Shown in pieces: positions 55,914-64,000 of a stretch of DNA of 64,000 bases. The notes beneath the pieces are model-generated. The model did not search any database. It was not told where the DNA came from and worked only from the letters and a program-made list of their open reading frames with translations. Within the stretch, counting starts at the first letter, position 1. Each line of letters starts with the position of its first letter. The stretch is from positions 124,001-188,000 of the forward strand of contig MVRC01000015.1 in assembly GCA_002067865.1 (NCBI GenBank), in the 5' to 3' direction. The DNA is from Methanomassiliicoccales archaeon PtaU1.Bin124. Lineage in GTDB: Archaea > Thermoplasmatota > Thermoplasmata > Methanomassiliicoccales > UBA472. Both the position numbers and the translations under genes were made by a program.

Positions 55914-57059
55914 TCATCCGAAACGGTTCTTGATATTGTCCATCATCTTGATGCCCGTCAGTTCCACGGACGACGCCCCGTTCCTGATGAAATACTGCTC
56001 CTTGTTGTCCATCTTCAGGAACACCGCCTTTCTGGAACGGTGGCAGATGACCTGCAACACATCCTTTCCATCCAGCGCGATGATCCTCGGCTCGATAAGT
56101 GGTAGATGCTCGGTGCCAACGTTCTGCTTGAAAAGATTGGAGAAATGGAGGAAGAACTTGTCCTTGTTATCGAAGCTCTGCAGGTCGATGCCGATGGGTG
56201 CTCCAGAATCATCCACGCCTACATAGAGCGTTCCCCCCTGCGAGTTCATGAACGCCACTATGGTCTTCAGCACCGCGTGCTCCATCCTCGCGTCCTTCTC
56301 CCCGGTCTTCAGGTTCGTCCGCAGACTGGACTTGAACTCCTGGTCCTCCTTCTCCCCCTCCTTCAGTCTCCTCATGATCTCCAATGGGTCAGATTCAGGG
56401 ACGAAGATGCTCTGATGCGTCTCGACCAGGCCATACAGGAAATCGCTCATGAACTTGGGCTTGTGGTATCTTATGGACGTATAGGTCAGCGAGGAGAACA
56501 CCAAGCTGCCGACGGTCCCCCCAGTCAGGTCCATCATCGTTTCCGGCAGACCGATCTGCAGGTCCGCGCCGATCAGCCAATCGAGCCCGAACTCCATGAT
56601 CTCCCACAAGGTCGTGATGCACACACCGGTGGCAAGGACCAACGCCGCGATGGCCAGCGGACTTGACTCCAGCAATCCCCTCTGGCCGCTGACGGCCCTT
56701 TGCACCAAAAGGTACCCAAATATGCCGTAGATGAGGCCGGTCGCGACCTCGCTCACCGGGCTCCAGAGCCATCCGTTACCCGTCTTGGAAAGAACGAGGG
56801 TGATGAAAAGGTTCAGGATGATCAGGCAGACCATTGCCACGTGGTAGAGCGTCGGCTCCTTCCATCCGCTCCGACCTCTGTTGAGCAAAGGGAGCATCAG
56901 CCAAAGAACGACCAGGGCCGCCAGTCCGAACGACATCGGTGCAGAGCTAAGCAGGGCGATGACCGCGCACGCTATCGATACCAGAATCAATACGACATTT
57001 GCAGCCAGCAAGCGAGTGGGGGTCAGCGATGCACCACCTGGTCCCTTTCGAGCATGCAT
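55914..57059 (-). CDS. Membrane domain (YjdF/DUF2238-like) fused to AlbA_2 domain
   Basis: 381 residues from ATG 57059 (an upstream start at 57122 is possible). Five to six helices, about 10-190, ending with WEIMEFGLDWLIGADLQIGLPETMMDLTGGTVGSLV, resembling YjdF-type proteins. The C-terminal half (about 240-381) is an AlbA_2/Schlafen-type domain: EFKSSLRTN...VLKTIVAFMNSQGGTLYVGVDDSGAPIGID. AlbA_2 proteins bind nucleic acid. The combination is unusual; the head is likely cytosolic. Confidence 0.75.
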   Translation of the reverse strand: MHARKGPGGASLTPTRLLAANVVLILVSIACAVIALLSSAPMSFGLAALVVLWLMLPLLNRGRSGWKEPTLYHVAMVCLIILNLFITLVLSKTGNGWLWSPVSEVATGLIYGIFGYLLVQRAVSGQRGLLESSPLAIAALVLATGVCITTLWEIMEFGLDWLIGADLQIGLPETMMDLTGGTVGSLVFSSLTYTSIRYHKPKFMSDFLYGLVETHQSIFVPESDPLEIMRRLKEGEKEDQEFKSSLRTNLKTGEKDARMEHAVLKTIVAFMNSQGGTLYVGVDDSGAPIGIDLQSFDNKDKFFLHFSNLFKQNVGTEHLPLIEPRIIALDGKDVLQVICHRSRKAVFLKMDNKEQYFIRNGASSVELTGIKMMDNIKNRFG

Positions 57060-57123
57060 TACGCTGGCATAATCCCTTCCTTTCGAACGTCTCGAACGTG
57101 AACAAAGTGCGTCTTCAGACAAT

Positions 57124-57131
57124 GCTTATAT
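57124..57131 (+). promoter_or_regulatory. TATA box of lysyl-tRNA synthetase
   Basis: CTTATATC 31-38 nt before the ATG, so the transcript should be nearly leaderless. Confidence 0.5.
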
Positions 57132-57161
57132 CGTCTCGCAATATTCCCAGTTCCGATTCGT

Positions 57162-58703
57162 ATGCATTGGGCAGACGTCATCGCAAACGAGGTAATCAAG
57201 AAGGGCGGAAAGCACCTGATCTCCACTGGAATCAGCCCGTCCGGATTCATTCACGTAGGCAGCCTTCGCGAGGCCATCACAGCCAACGCGGTCTTTAAGG
57301 CCATGAAGGACAAGGGTGCAGACGTGGAACTGATCTACCTGGTCGACGACTACGACCCGCTGCGCAAGCGCTACCCCTTCCTGCCGGAGTGCTATGAGAA
57401 GGAGGTCGGCCGACCGCTGTGCCAGATCCCCTGCCCTGGGGACCACTGCCACGAATCATATGGACATCATTTCATCCAGCCGTTCCTCGACGCCATCGGC
57501 GAGATGGGCATCAAGCCGCATGTGTACTTCACCCATGAGCTCTACGAGCAGGGAAGGTTCGCCGAGCTGACCGATCTGGTCATCAGGGAGAAGGACAAGG
57601 TGGCGCAGATATTGAAGGAGGTCACCGGCAGGGACGTGCCTCCTAACTTCTGGCCAGTAAGTCCGCAGTGCCCCGAGTGCGGCCATTTCACCGACAAGGT
57701 GACCGGTTACGAATATCCCTATGTTCACTTCAAGTGCGGCTGCGGGCACGAAGGCAAGGCCGACATCCGCAAGGGCGAGGCAAAGCTCCCCTGGCGCATC
57801 GAATGGGCGGCCAAGTGGAAGATACTGGGCGTCACCTGCGAGCCCTTCGGCAAGGACCACGCCGCCGCCGGCGGTTCCTATGAAACGGGCGAGCGCTTCA
57901 GCCGCGACCTGTTCGGCATCGAGCCGCCATTCCCCATTCCATACGAGTTCATCCAGTTCAAGGGCAAGGGGCAGATGCACAAGTCCACAGGGATCGTGGT
58001 CACTGGGACCGATGCCCTCATGATCACTCCAGCTCCAGTGCTGAGCTTCAGCGTCCTGCGCTACAATCCGGAACGGCACATCGATTACGACCCTGGCCTA
58101 GGAATACTTGATGTGGTCGACGAGTACGATCAAGTGGAGGCGATGTACTTCAACGGTGGAGCGGAGGACAAGGACAAGGACTTCCTACGCGCCTACGAGA
58201 TCGCCCAGCCAAAATGCGTGCGCACAAAGCTGCCGCTGCATGTCCCATACCGCCACCTCGTCTCATTAGTCCAGATCTCAGATGGTTTCGAGGGGATCGT
58301 TGACATCCTGAAGCGGACGGAGAATGTGGCAGAACTTCTGCCGGAGGACCGCGAGGTTCTCCAGGAGAGGGTCAACTGCGTGAAGCATTGGCTGGCAAAT
58401 TTCGCCCCAGAAGATGTCAAGTTCTCTGTTGCGGCCGAACTCCCCCAGATGACGTTATCGGACCAGGACAAGGTCTTGTTACGGGCATTCCACGATGCCC
58501 TGGCAAAGGTGGAGTGGAAGGGAGACAACATCCACAACGCCGTCTACGAATGCGCCAAGGGCGCCGGCGTGCAGACCAAGGTGGCCTTCCAGCTGCTCTA
58601 CGGCATCTTCATCAATAAGAAGCAGGGGCCCAGGCTGGGGTACTTCCTCTCCACCCTGGACCGCAATTTCGTCCTGGACCGGATCGCCGCCGCGATGAAC
58701 TGA
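57162..58703 (+). CDS. lysS: Lysyl-tRNA synthetase, class I
   Basis: 513 residues of class I LysRS type: HIGH-like SPSGFIHVGSLRE, KMSKS-like GQMHKSTG, and CPECGHF...FKCGCGHEG as a zinc site. Charges lysine to tRNA-Lys. The class I type is common in Euryarchaeota. No aminoacylation partner in the window; a TATA box precedes it. Confidence 0.96.
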   Translation: MHWADVIANEVIKKGGKHLISTGISPSGFIHVGSLREAITANAVFKAMKDKGADVELIYLVDDYDPLRKRYPFLPECYEKEVGRPLCQIPCPGDHCHESYGHHFIQPFLDAIGEMGIKPHVYFTHELYEQGRFAELTDLVIREKDKVAQILKEVTGRDVPPNFWPVSPQCPECGHFTDKVTGYEYPYVHFKCGCGHEGKADIRKGEAKLPWRIEWAAKWKILGVTCEPFGKDHAAAGGSYETGERFSRDLFGIEPPFPIPYEFIQFKGKGQMHKSTGIVVTGTDALMITPAPVLSFSVLRYNPERHIDYDPGLGILDVVDEYDQVEAMYFNGGAEDKDKDFLRAYEIAQPKCVRTKLPLHVPYRHLVSLVQISDGFEGIVDILKRTENVAELLPEDREVLQERVNCVKHWLANFAPEDVKFSVAAELPQMTLSDQDKVLLRAFHDALAKVEWKGDNIHNAVYECAKGAGVQTKVAFQLLYGIFINKKQGPRLGYFLSTLDRNFVLDRIAAAMN

Positions 58704-58706
58704 GGT

Positions 58707-59069
58707 TCACTTCCCCTTCGGGCGGATGGTGAACAGCAGTATCGCGAACGCCATCCAGACGATGAAGACGACGACCAGCCAGACGAAGTTGCCCGGATAG
58801 TAGTGGTCCACCAGCACGAGGATCGCGAACACCAGCATCAGGTTGCCCCAGAAGAGGTGATAATTTCCATCGGACTTCCTGAGGCGCGAGCCTTCGCCCA
58901 GTCTCTTGCTCAAGCCCAGTGCGGTCACATAACCTCCCACGATCAACAGCGCCACCATCACAGCTAGCAGATTGTCCTTCGTCTGCACGCTGATGACGAT
59001 CGCGATGGCGATCGCCAGCAGGACGACGACCGCCGTCACGCTGGTTAAGCTGATCCTTGACCTGCTCAT
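58707..59069 (-). CDS. Small membrane protein, four helices
   Basis: 120 residues with four hydrophobic segments (about 10-30, 35-55, 70-90, 95-115) and positively charged loops. No family recognised; ends RPKGK. Confidence 0.65.
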   Translation of the reverse strand: MSRSRISLTSVTAVVVLLAIAIAIVISVQTKDNLLAVMVALLIVGGYVTALGLSKRLGEGSRLRKSDGNYHLFWGNLMLVFAILVLVDHYYPGNFVWLVVVFIVWMAFAILLFTIRPKGK

Positions 59070-59107
59070 GGGGTTCGCATTCTTTGCTCTGATAATAAAA
59101 CTGAGCC

Positions 59108-60214
59108 TTACCTTTTCATGATGCCCAGCGGTGCCAACTTCTCCGGCAGGTACTTGTCCGTGACATAGTCGAGACCATACTTCGCCAGCGCCTGCTGTTC
59201 GGCCTTCTTGTTGAGCTTGAGCATGGTCTCGATCTCATTGCGCCAGTTCTCATCGGCGAAGCGGGGGTCCTTCAGCTCTGCGTGCAGCGCTTGGATGTCC
59301 CTGTCGGTGAGCTTGTCCGTAGGCAGGTTGTAATTGGTTATGTCGGTGGCGGTGATGCCGATATATTCGGCCGAAGGCGTGGCCAGGTACTCCGAGATAT
59401 GCGCGGTCTTGATGGCCCCGTACGCCACGGAGGCGAAGATGCGGAACGACCATGGGTCGCCATCGGTGAAAACCACCACTGGCAGCTTCATCTCCTCGTT
59501 GAGGCGCTTGATGAAACGGCGAGTGCTGCGTGCCGGCTGTCCTTTCAGATGGACCAGTATGGCATTGTAGTCCTCGGCGAAGCCGTTCTCCACCAGACGG
59601 TCGAACATACCGCCGGTCTCGATGGCGATGACAAACTGTGCTCCGGACTCGATCAATTTGACCTTATCGCTCTCCACATTGTATGGTATGCCATATCCGG
59701 AATCGCCTACGTCGTCCAGGCAGTTGATGCGCTTGATCCTGCCCTTGCGGTCGAACTCTTCGATGGTGATGTTGCCGATGACGCTGGCACCGTTCTCCTC
59801 CGGGCGCAGCTTGAAGTCCTCGCGCATGCAGCTGGTGGCGATCTCCAGGTCCTCGGCCAGATAGTTTGATTCATCCTGGGAGTGGAACTTGGCCTTGTCC
59901 CAGCCTTCCGAGATGTAATACATCTCTCTCAGCGTGGAGGACTTGTTGGTATCGATCATGTCCTCGATGAGCTCCAGCACGTACATCGTCCTGAGCAGCA
60001 TCATGGCGCCATTGGTCTTCTTGGCCGTGCGGGCGCCGGTGGCCTTGCCGTACTTCCAAACATTGTGCTTCGGGTCGAACCGGATGTTGCCCTTGGTACG
60101 CAACGGCAGGGTCATCTTCGGGATCTTGCCATCGTCGATCTGGTTATAGATGGACTCGGCGATCTTGTGCAGTTCATCGACGGCCTTCTTCTGTCCGCTG
60201 TTCGCCTCAGTCAT
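59108..60214 (-). CDS. top6A: DNA topoisomerase VI subunit A
   Basis: 368 residues of the Spo11/Top6A family. Catalytic tyrosine region [12 protein letters not shown] (Y99/Y100), and a Toprim domain with [16 protein letters not shown] and [14 protein letters not shown] (metal-binding acidic residues). Cuts DNA double strands in the topoisomerase VI complex. Begins within the last 8 bp of top6B. Confidence 0.96.
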   Translation of the reverse strand: MTEANSGQKKAVDELHKIAESIYNQIDDGKIPKMTLPLRTKGNIRFDPKHNVWKYGKATGARTAKKTNGAMMLLRTMYVLELIEDMIDTNKSSTLREMYYISEGWDKAKFHSQDESNYLAEDLEIATSCMREDFKLRPEENGASVIGNITIEEFDRKGRIKRINCLDDVGDSGYGIPYNVESDKVKLIESGAQFVIAIETGGMFDRLVENGFAEDYNAILVHLKGQPARSTRRFIKRLNEEMKLPVVVFTDGDPWSFRIFASVAYGAIKTAHISEYLATPSAEYIGITATDITNYNLPTDKLTDRDIQALHAELKDPRFADENWRNEIETMLKLNKKAEQQALAKYGLDYVTDKYLPEKLAPLGIMKR

Positions 60215-62219
60215 CGTTGATCGCCTCCTTCTGCTCGTCGTAATCGACCTCGTCCTCCTCCTCTTCCGCGACCGCCGGTGCGGTCTCGGTGATCTCCAAG
60301 CGCTTCACGTCCCAATCGCCTGGGAGGGGGTCGGCTCCGATGACCAGCACCGGGTCGATGCCGCTGACGTAGATCTCGTTCTCGTCGTAAGCCTCCTGGT
60401 CCAGCCCCTTGAGGGTGAAATTGATGTCGACCTTCTGGGTGGAGGGGATGGAACGAAGCTCCCAGGTCATCTTGCCATCGTCCTTGACCTCCGCCGGGAA
60501 TATCTGGAGGCCTGTGTAATCGAAGCCCTCCTTGGGGACGACCATATGAAGGTTCAGCTTTTGGCTGCGGGGTGTGTAGTTGTAAAGCGTGACGCGTACC
60601 TTGTGCCGACCCTTCTCATAAACGACCGCATCATCGATCCAGACCACGTTCATGATCTTGGTGATCGTGCCGGACAGCTGCGGAACCGGCTTCCCGACGA
60701 TCTTGGCGCTCTTGCTCGCGATGAGCGGAAGGATGACCTGGACGATGTCGAACTTGGCCTTCGTCTTGGATTTGGTCTCCTTCTTGTTGAGGTGGGTCTT
60801 CAGGCTGCGCCCACAGATCTTCAGGGCTAGCTCGACCTCGGCCTGAAGTTCCGGGATGGTGGCCACGGCCTCCTTGGCCTCAGACGTGAACGGCACCTTG
60901 GTTGAAGCGATGTGGACCAGGATGATCGCCGGTCCGTACGGTATCCCTTCGCCTCCCCTCTGCTCCAGCCCATATCGTCTCCAGTCGGTCGATTCGATGG
61001 CCTTGGTGATGGCGCACGCCCCCTGCTGGTAAAGGAGAGGGACGCGGTTGGCGAAGCGAAGTATCTGAACTGGCTGGTCCTTAGGCAGGTCACCGCCGTA
61101 GACGATGCCGACCTCGACCGTGAAAGGGTTGCCCGCGTATACCTTGGGGTCCCTCGTCACCGGGTGGGCATAGAACTCTGGCTTGATATCGGTCAGTACG
61201 TTCTTCAGACCCTTGCGGATGAGATTGCCTCCTATGGGCGACAGGCAGTCGGTCTGCGGGGCCATGATCTTGACCTCGCCCAACGCTGCAATGATCTTCT
61301 TGAAATCCTCCAGGCTGAGCCCGTTGGGGTTCTCCTTCCGGTCCTGCAGCTTGATGTTGGAACGGCCCGGGTCCAGTCCGGCCTTCTTACATATCTCGTC
61401 GGCCAGACGGTCGCTGATCCGGCTGAAATCGTTCACCAGGAACTTCGATAGGGATTTCTGCTTGGTCTCATTGGCCATGTTGATCAGGCGGCCCAGCTCC
61501 AGTCCCTCAGGGTGGGGCTTGATCTCCTTCGTGGCGGGCGGCAGGTCATCGCTGGCCCTTTCGTAGACGATCTTCCTGTTCTCCGGGTCGATGAAGATCA
61601 TCCTGGCATGGGGGTTGACGATGGCAGTCTGCTTCATGTACTCCATGACCGACTGCTTGCCGGACAGGTAGCGGCCGTTCATGTAGAACGCCACGCTGGT
61701 GCCGTGCGGTTTCCCGTCCCAGATGACCGGTTCCTCCCGCAGCACCTCTGGCATGTTCTTCTTGGTGTTGATGATCAGGTCCAGTTCCCAGGCCACGTCC
61801 TCGTTCGCCACCTTCGAGCGCACGGTTGTGGCCTTGCCAGTAGTGATCTGGCCGAACATGACCGTGGCCGAGATGCCGATCCCTTGCTGTCCACGGGACT
61901 GGCGTACCGCGTGGAACCTTGACCCGTAAAGGAGGCGGCCGAACACGTTCGGAATGGCCTTCTTGATGATGCCAGGGCCGTTATCTTCCACCGTCACCTT
62001 GTACTCGTCCTTGTCGATCCTCTCGATGCGGACCATGACCTCTGGCAATATTCCTGCTTCCTCGCAAGCGTCCAGGGAGTTGTCCACTGCCTCCTTCACG
62101 CCCATGATCAGCGACTTCACCTGGGAATCGAACCCCAGGATCTGCCTGTTGCGCTCAAAGAACTCCGAGACCGATATCTCCTTCTGCTTCTTTGCCAGCT
62201 CCTCAGCTATTGAGCTCAT
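60207..62219 (-). CDS. top6B: DNA topoisomerase VI subunit B
   Basis: 670 residues. GHKL ATPase region: ESLDAC-like [17 protein letters not shown] and [17 protein letters not shown], followed by helix-2-turn-helix and transducer domains. The C-terminal 130 residues (after about 530) contain an Ig-like part and an acidic tail ([19 protein letters not shown]), longer than the Sulfolobus subunit but like Methanosarcina. Confidence 0.96.
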   Translation of the reverse strand: MSSIAEELAKKQKEISVSEFFERNRQILGFDSQVKSLIMGVKEAVDNSLDACEEAGILPEVMVRIERIDKDEYKVTVEDNGPGIIKKAIPNVFGRLLYGSRFHAVRQSRGQQGIGISATVMFGQITTGKATTVRSKVANEDVAWELDLIINTKKNMPEVLREEPVIWDGKPHGTSVAFYMNGRYLSGKQSVMEYMKQTAIVNPHARMIFIDPENRKIVYERASDDLPPATKEIKPHPEGLELGRLINMANETKQKSLSKFLVNDFSRISDRLADEICKKAGLDPGRSNIKLQDRKENPNGLSLEDFKKIIAALGEVKIMAPQTDCLSPIGGNLIRKGLKNVLTDIKPEFYAHPVTRDPKVYAGNPFTVEVGIVYGGDLPKDQPVQILRFANRVPLLYQQGACAITKAIESTDWRRYGLEQRGGEGIPYGPAIILVHIASTKVPFTSEAKEAVATIPELQAEVELALKICGRSLKTHLNKKETKSKTKAKFDIVQVILPLIASKSAKIVGKPVPQLSGTITKIMNVVWIDDAVVYEKGRHKVRVTLYNYTPRSQKLNLHMVVPKEGFDYTGLQIFPAEVKDDGKMTWELRSIPSTQKVDINFTLKGLDQEAYDENEIYVSGIDPVLVIGADPLPGDWDVKRLEITETAPAVAEEEEDEVDYDEQKEAINDD

Positions 62220-62303
62220 GGCTACAACTCCTCAAACAAGAATGAAATGAATGCATCCCAGGGGGCTGATATCCCCTGGGATGTAGAAAAAGATGTCGAC
62301 CAG

Positions 62304-63278
62304 TTACTTCTGGTCTTTGTTTTCCAGGATCTTGCCGCAGTTCCAGCACTTCTTGTCCGTATCGAAGATGGCAGCGCCGCACTTCGGACATTTCTTAACG
62401 TCCTCGGTGGCCGGCTTCGCGGTCTCCTTCGCATCATCGAACCTCTCGCCGCACTGGGGGCACTTCTCCGCATCGGCCGGCACGTCAGAACCGCATTCCG
62501 AGCAGACGAACTTCTCCTCACCAGCTGCTGCGGAGCGCTTCGCCTGGGCCTCGTTGAACTGCTCCTGCATGCGCTGCTTGCTCCTGTCCATCCACCAGGT
62601 CAGGACCAGCAACATAAAGAACAGCAGGCCGATCTGCAGGTAGGCCAAGAAAACACAGAGCTGCAAATAGATGCCATAGATTTCACCATTACTGGCGGTA
62701 ATTGGACCCGTTCCAATCGGAGTGGAGATTGTCTCCGAACCATCCCAAACCGAGAAATAATAAGCATATATGCCAGAAGTTCCCAGGACAGCCGAAGCCG
62801 TATAGGTCAAGTTATTAGTAGTGTTCATAGACACTCTTTTAATGCTATTCGTATCCTGGGTATCATAATAGGACAGTGTGACATTTTTATAAATGGAACC
62901 CTCAGATAGACTCACCTCATATTGGTACGTGCTGTCTGGCACTCCATGAATGGGAGCCACTGTTCCATTCGATAGATATTTGCTAGCCGTAACTTTTTCT
63001 CCGGTGAATGTGTTAATATTGTTAGCAAACATGGCCCCCCAGGCAAGACCAAGAACTAATAATAGCACCAAGCCGAAAACGGCAAGTTTCTTTTTGCTTT
63101 TCAGCCCAAAATATGTTGGCACCCCATACATGATCAATGCGATGGCCATGTAAACGAAGCAAATGTTAACAAACAGCAGCAATAGCAATGACAACAAAGC
63201 TGTGATTGCCAAGCCGATGTACAGCCCATTTTTGGACTTCCTGAGATTGTCCAAACCGCCCAATCCGCCGGATGACAT
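62304..63278 (-). CDS. Membrane protein with C-terminal double zinc ribbon
   Basis: 324 residues from ATG 63278 (MSSGGLGGLDNL); upstream eight codons possible. Two to three N-terminal helices, an Asn/Thr-rich extracytoplasmic part (about 95-205), another helix pair, then a cytosolic tail with two zinc ribbons (CSECG...CPQCG and CPKCG...CWNCG). Similar building blocks to the protein at 30275. Function unknown. Confidence 0.7.
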   Translation of the reverse strand: MSSGGLGGLDNLRKSKNGLYIGLAITALLSLLLLLFVNICFVYMAIALIMYGVPTYFGLKSKKKLAVFGLVLLLVLGLAWGAMFANNINTFTGEKVTASKYLSNGTVAPIHGVPDSTYQYEVSLSEGSIYKNVTLSYYDTQDTNSIKRVSMNTTNNLTYTASAVLGTSGIYAYYFSVWDGSETISTPIGTGPITASNGEIYGIYLQLCVFLAYLQIGLLFFMLLVLTWWMDRSKQRMQEQFNEAQAKRSAAAGEEKFVCSECGSDVPADAEKCPQCGERFDDAKETAKPATEDVKKCPKCGAAIFDTDKKCWNCGKILENKDQK

Positions 63279-63342
63279 CATCACGGCAAATAACGAACGC
63301 ACTTTAATACTCTCGCATGGAATAAAAATTTAATACGGCAAA

Positions 63343-63352
63343 TAATATATAA
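63343..63352 (+). promoter_or_regulatory. TATA box of carbamate kinase
   Basis: AATATATAAT, about 31-40 nt before the ATG at 63383. Confidence 0.5.
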
Positions 63353-63382
63353 TCCAGGTACTAGGTTACTATCAGCGATAGT

Positions 63383-64000
63383 ATGTCGAACGCGGTCGTT
63401 GCCCTGGGCGGAAATGCGATACTTCAAGCTGGGGAGAAGGCCACTTTTTCCATCCAGATGGGACACCTGGAGAATACGGCGAAAACTCTTGTTTCCCTGT
63501 TGGATGATTTCAACGCCCTCATCGTTACCCATGGCAACGGGCCGCAGGTGGGTGACATCCTCCTGCAGAACGAGATCGCCAAGGAGGAGATCCCGCCGAT
63601 GCCCCTCGATGCATGCGTGGCCGAATCGCAAGGACTGATCGGGTTCATGCTCCAGACCGCCATCATGAACGAGCTTCGGCGGAGCAGAAAAAAGGCCGAT
63701 ATGATGTGCTGCCTCACCCTGGTCGAGATCGATGCCAACCCGGTCCCACCAAGCAAACCGATCGGCCCTTACTACGACAAGGAAATGGCGGAGATGTTGA
63801 GGGAGCAGAAGGGATGGGAGATGCGCCTCGACCCGGGCCGAGGCGGATATCGCCGACTGGTCCCGTCCCCACGTCCTCGATCGATCATCGGGCTGGCCGC
63901 TCTGCAGACATTGATGGCAGAGCATCGCAGCAGCCCTCTCATCCTTATTGTGGGAGGGGGCGGAGGAGTACCGGTGGTGCGGGATGGTGATACCTATCTG
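63383..64000 (+). CDS. arcC: Carbamate kinase, N-terminal part (3' end outside window)
   Basis: 206 codons are visible and the frame is still open at the end. Motifs VALGGNAIL at the start, THGNGPQVGDILLQNE, CVAESQGLIGFMLQ and LILIVGGGGGVPVV are those of carbamate kinase. Makes ATP from carbamoyl phosphate and ADP, or forms carbamoyl phosphate. The start ATG is at 63383, preceded by a TATA-like stretch. Confidence 0.93.
   Translation, partial: MSNAVVALGGNAILQAGEKATFSIQMGHLENTAKTLVSLLDDFNALIVTHGNGPQVGDILLQNEIAKEEIPPMPLDACVAESQGLIGFMLQTAIMNELRRSRKKADMMCCLTLVEIDANPVPPSKPIGPYYDKEMAEMLREQKGWEMRLDPGRGGYRRLVPSPRPRSIIGLAALQTLMAEHRSSPLILIVGGGGGVPVVRDGDTYL

Overview
The window is archaeal. It carries ribosomal proteins L37e and L41e, an LSm protein, Sec61beta, deoxyhypusine synthase, class I lysyl-tRNA synthetase, both topoisomerase VI subunits, intron-containing tRNA genes and TATA-box promoters. 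The mix of moderately high-GC genes, topoisomerase VI, class I LysRS, a FilR1-type regulator and many PAS kinases fits a Thermoplasmatota/methanogen-related euryarchaeon (Methanomassiliicoccales-like is a reasonable guess). No methanogenesis gene lies in the window, so this placement is inference. Genes are dense and on both strands, with no CRISPR array, IS element or rRNA.

Layout. 1-4.6 kb: end of dihydroorotase, a YkgJ-type Fe-S protein, an LSm-L37e-purF cluster, a frameshifted QueG-like ferredoxin protein and tRNA-Ala. 4.6-6.3 kb: AT-rich island with a Fic protein. 6.3-12.4 kb: glutaredoxin, BASS transporter, cysteine synthase, PAS histidine kinase, thioesterase, glutamate dehydrogenase. 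12.8-17.6 kb: an adenylate-forming ligase facing a condensation-domain protein, then a two-gene Ku/DNA-ligase (NHEJ) operon. 17.6-28.1 kb: small metabolic and membrane genes, a second sensor kinase and deoxyhypusine synthase. 28.1-28.6 kb: a translation cluster of tRNA-Arg (two introns), L41e and tRNA-Trp (intron containing a methylation guide). 28.7-34 kb: CDF transporter, zinc-ribbon membrane protein, a membrane-protein/winged-helix pair and two tandem secreted paralogues. 34-38.4 kb: HPrK-like kinase, citramalate synthase, homoserine dehydrogenase, ACT protein and tRNA-Ser. 38.4-49.8 kb: nitrilase/NAD synthase, AIM24 protein, tRNA-Glu, channel-like protein, formyltransferase, nifS-nifU, FilR1 regulator, proA-proB, flavodoxin. 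49.8-64 kb: an ABC-2 exporter, pyrophosphatase, Na+/H+ antiporter, Sec61beta, a membrane-AlbA_2 fusion, lysyl-tRNA synthetase, topoisomerase VI and the start of carbamate kinase.

Genes that appear to work together: nifS with nifU (Fe-S assembly); proA with proB (proline); cimA, hom and the ACT protein (isoleucine/threonine branch), with a kinase-like protein directly behind cimA; top6B with top6A; Ku with ligase; three ABC-transporter genes; and LSm, L37e and purF.

Strongest unusual observations: tRNA-Arg(UCU) with one intron in the anticodon loop and another in the T loop; a tRNA-Trp intron whose guides pair with positions 34 and 39 of its own tRNA; a minimal Ku/ligase pair; an undescribed ligase/condensation-domain pair; an HPrK-like kinase starting directly behind an in-frame TAG of cimA; a membrane-AlbA_2 fusion; and an unassigned structured RNA candidate ahead of nifS.
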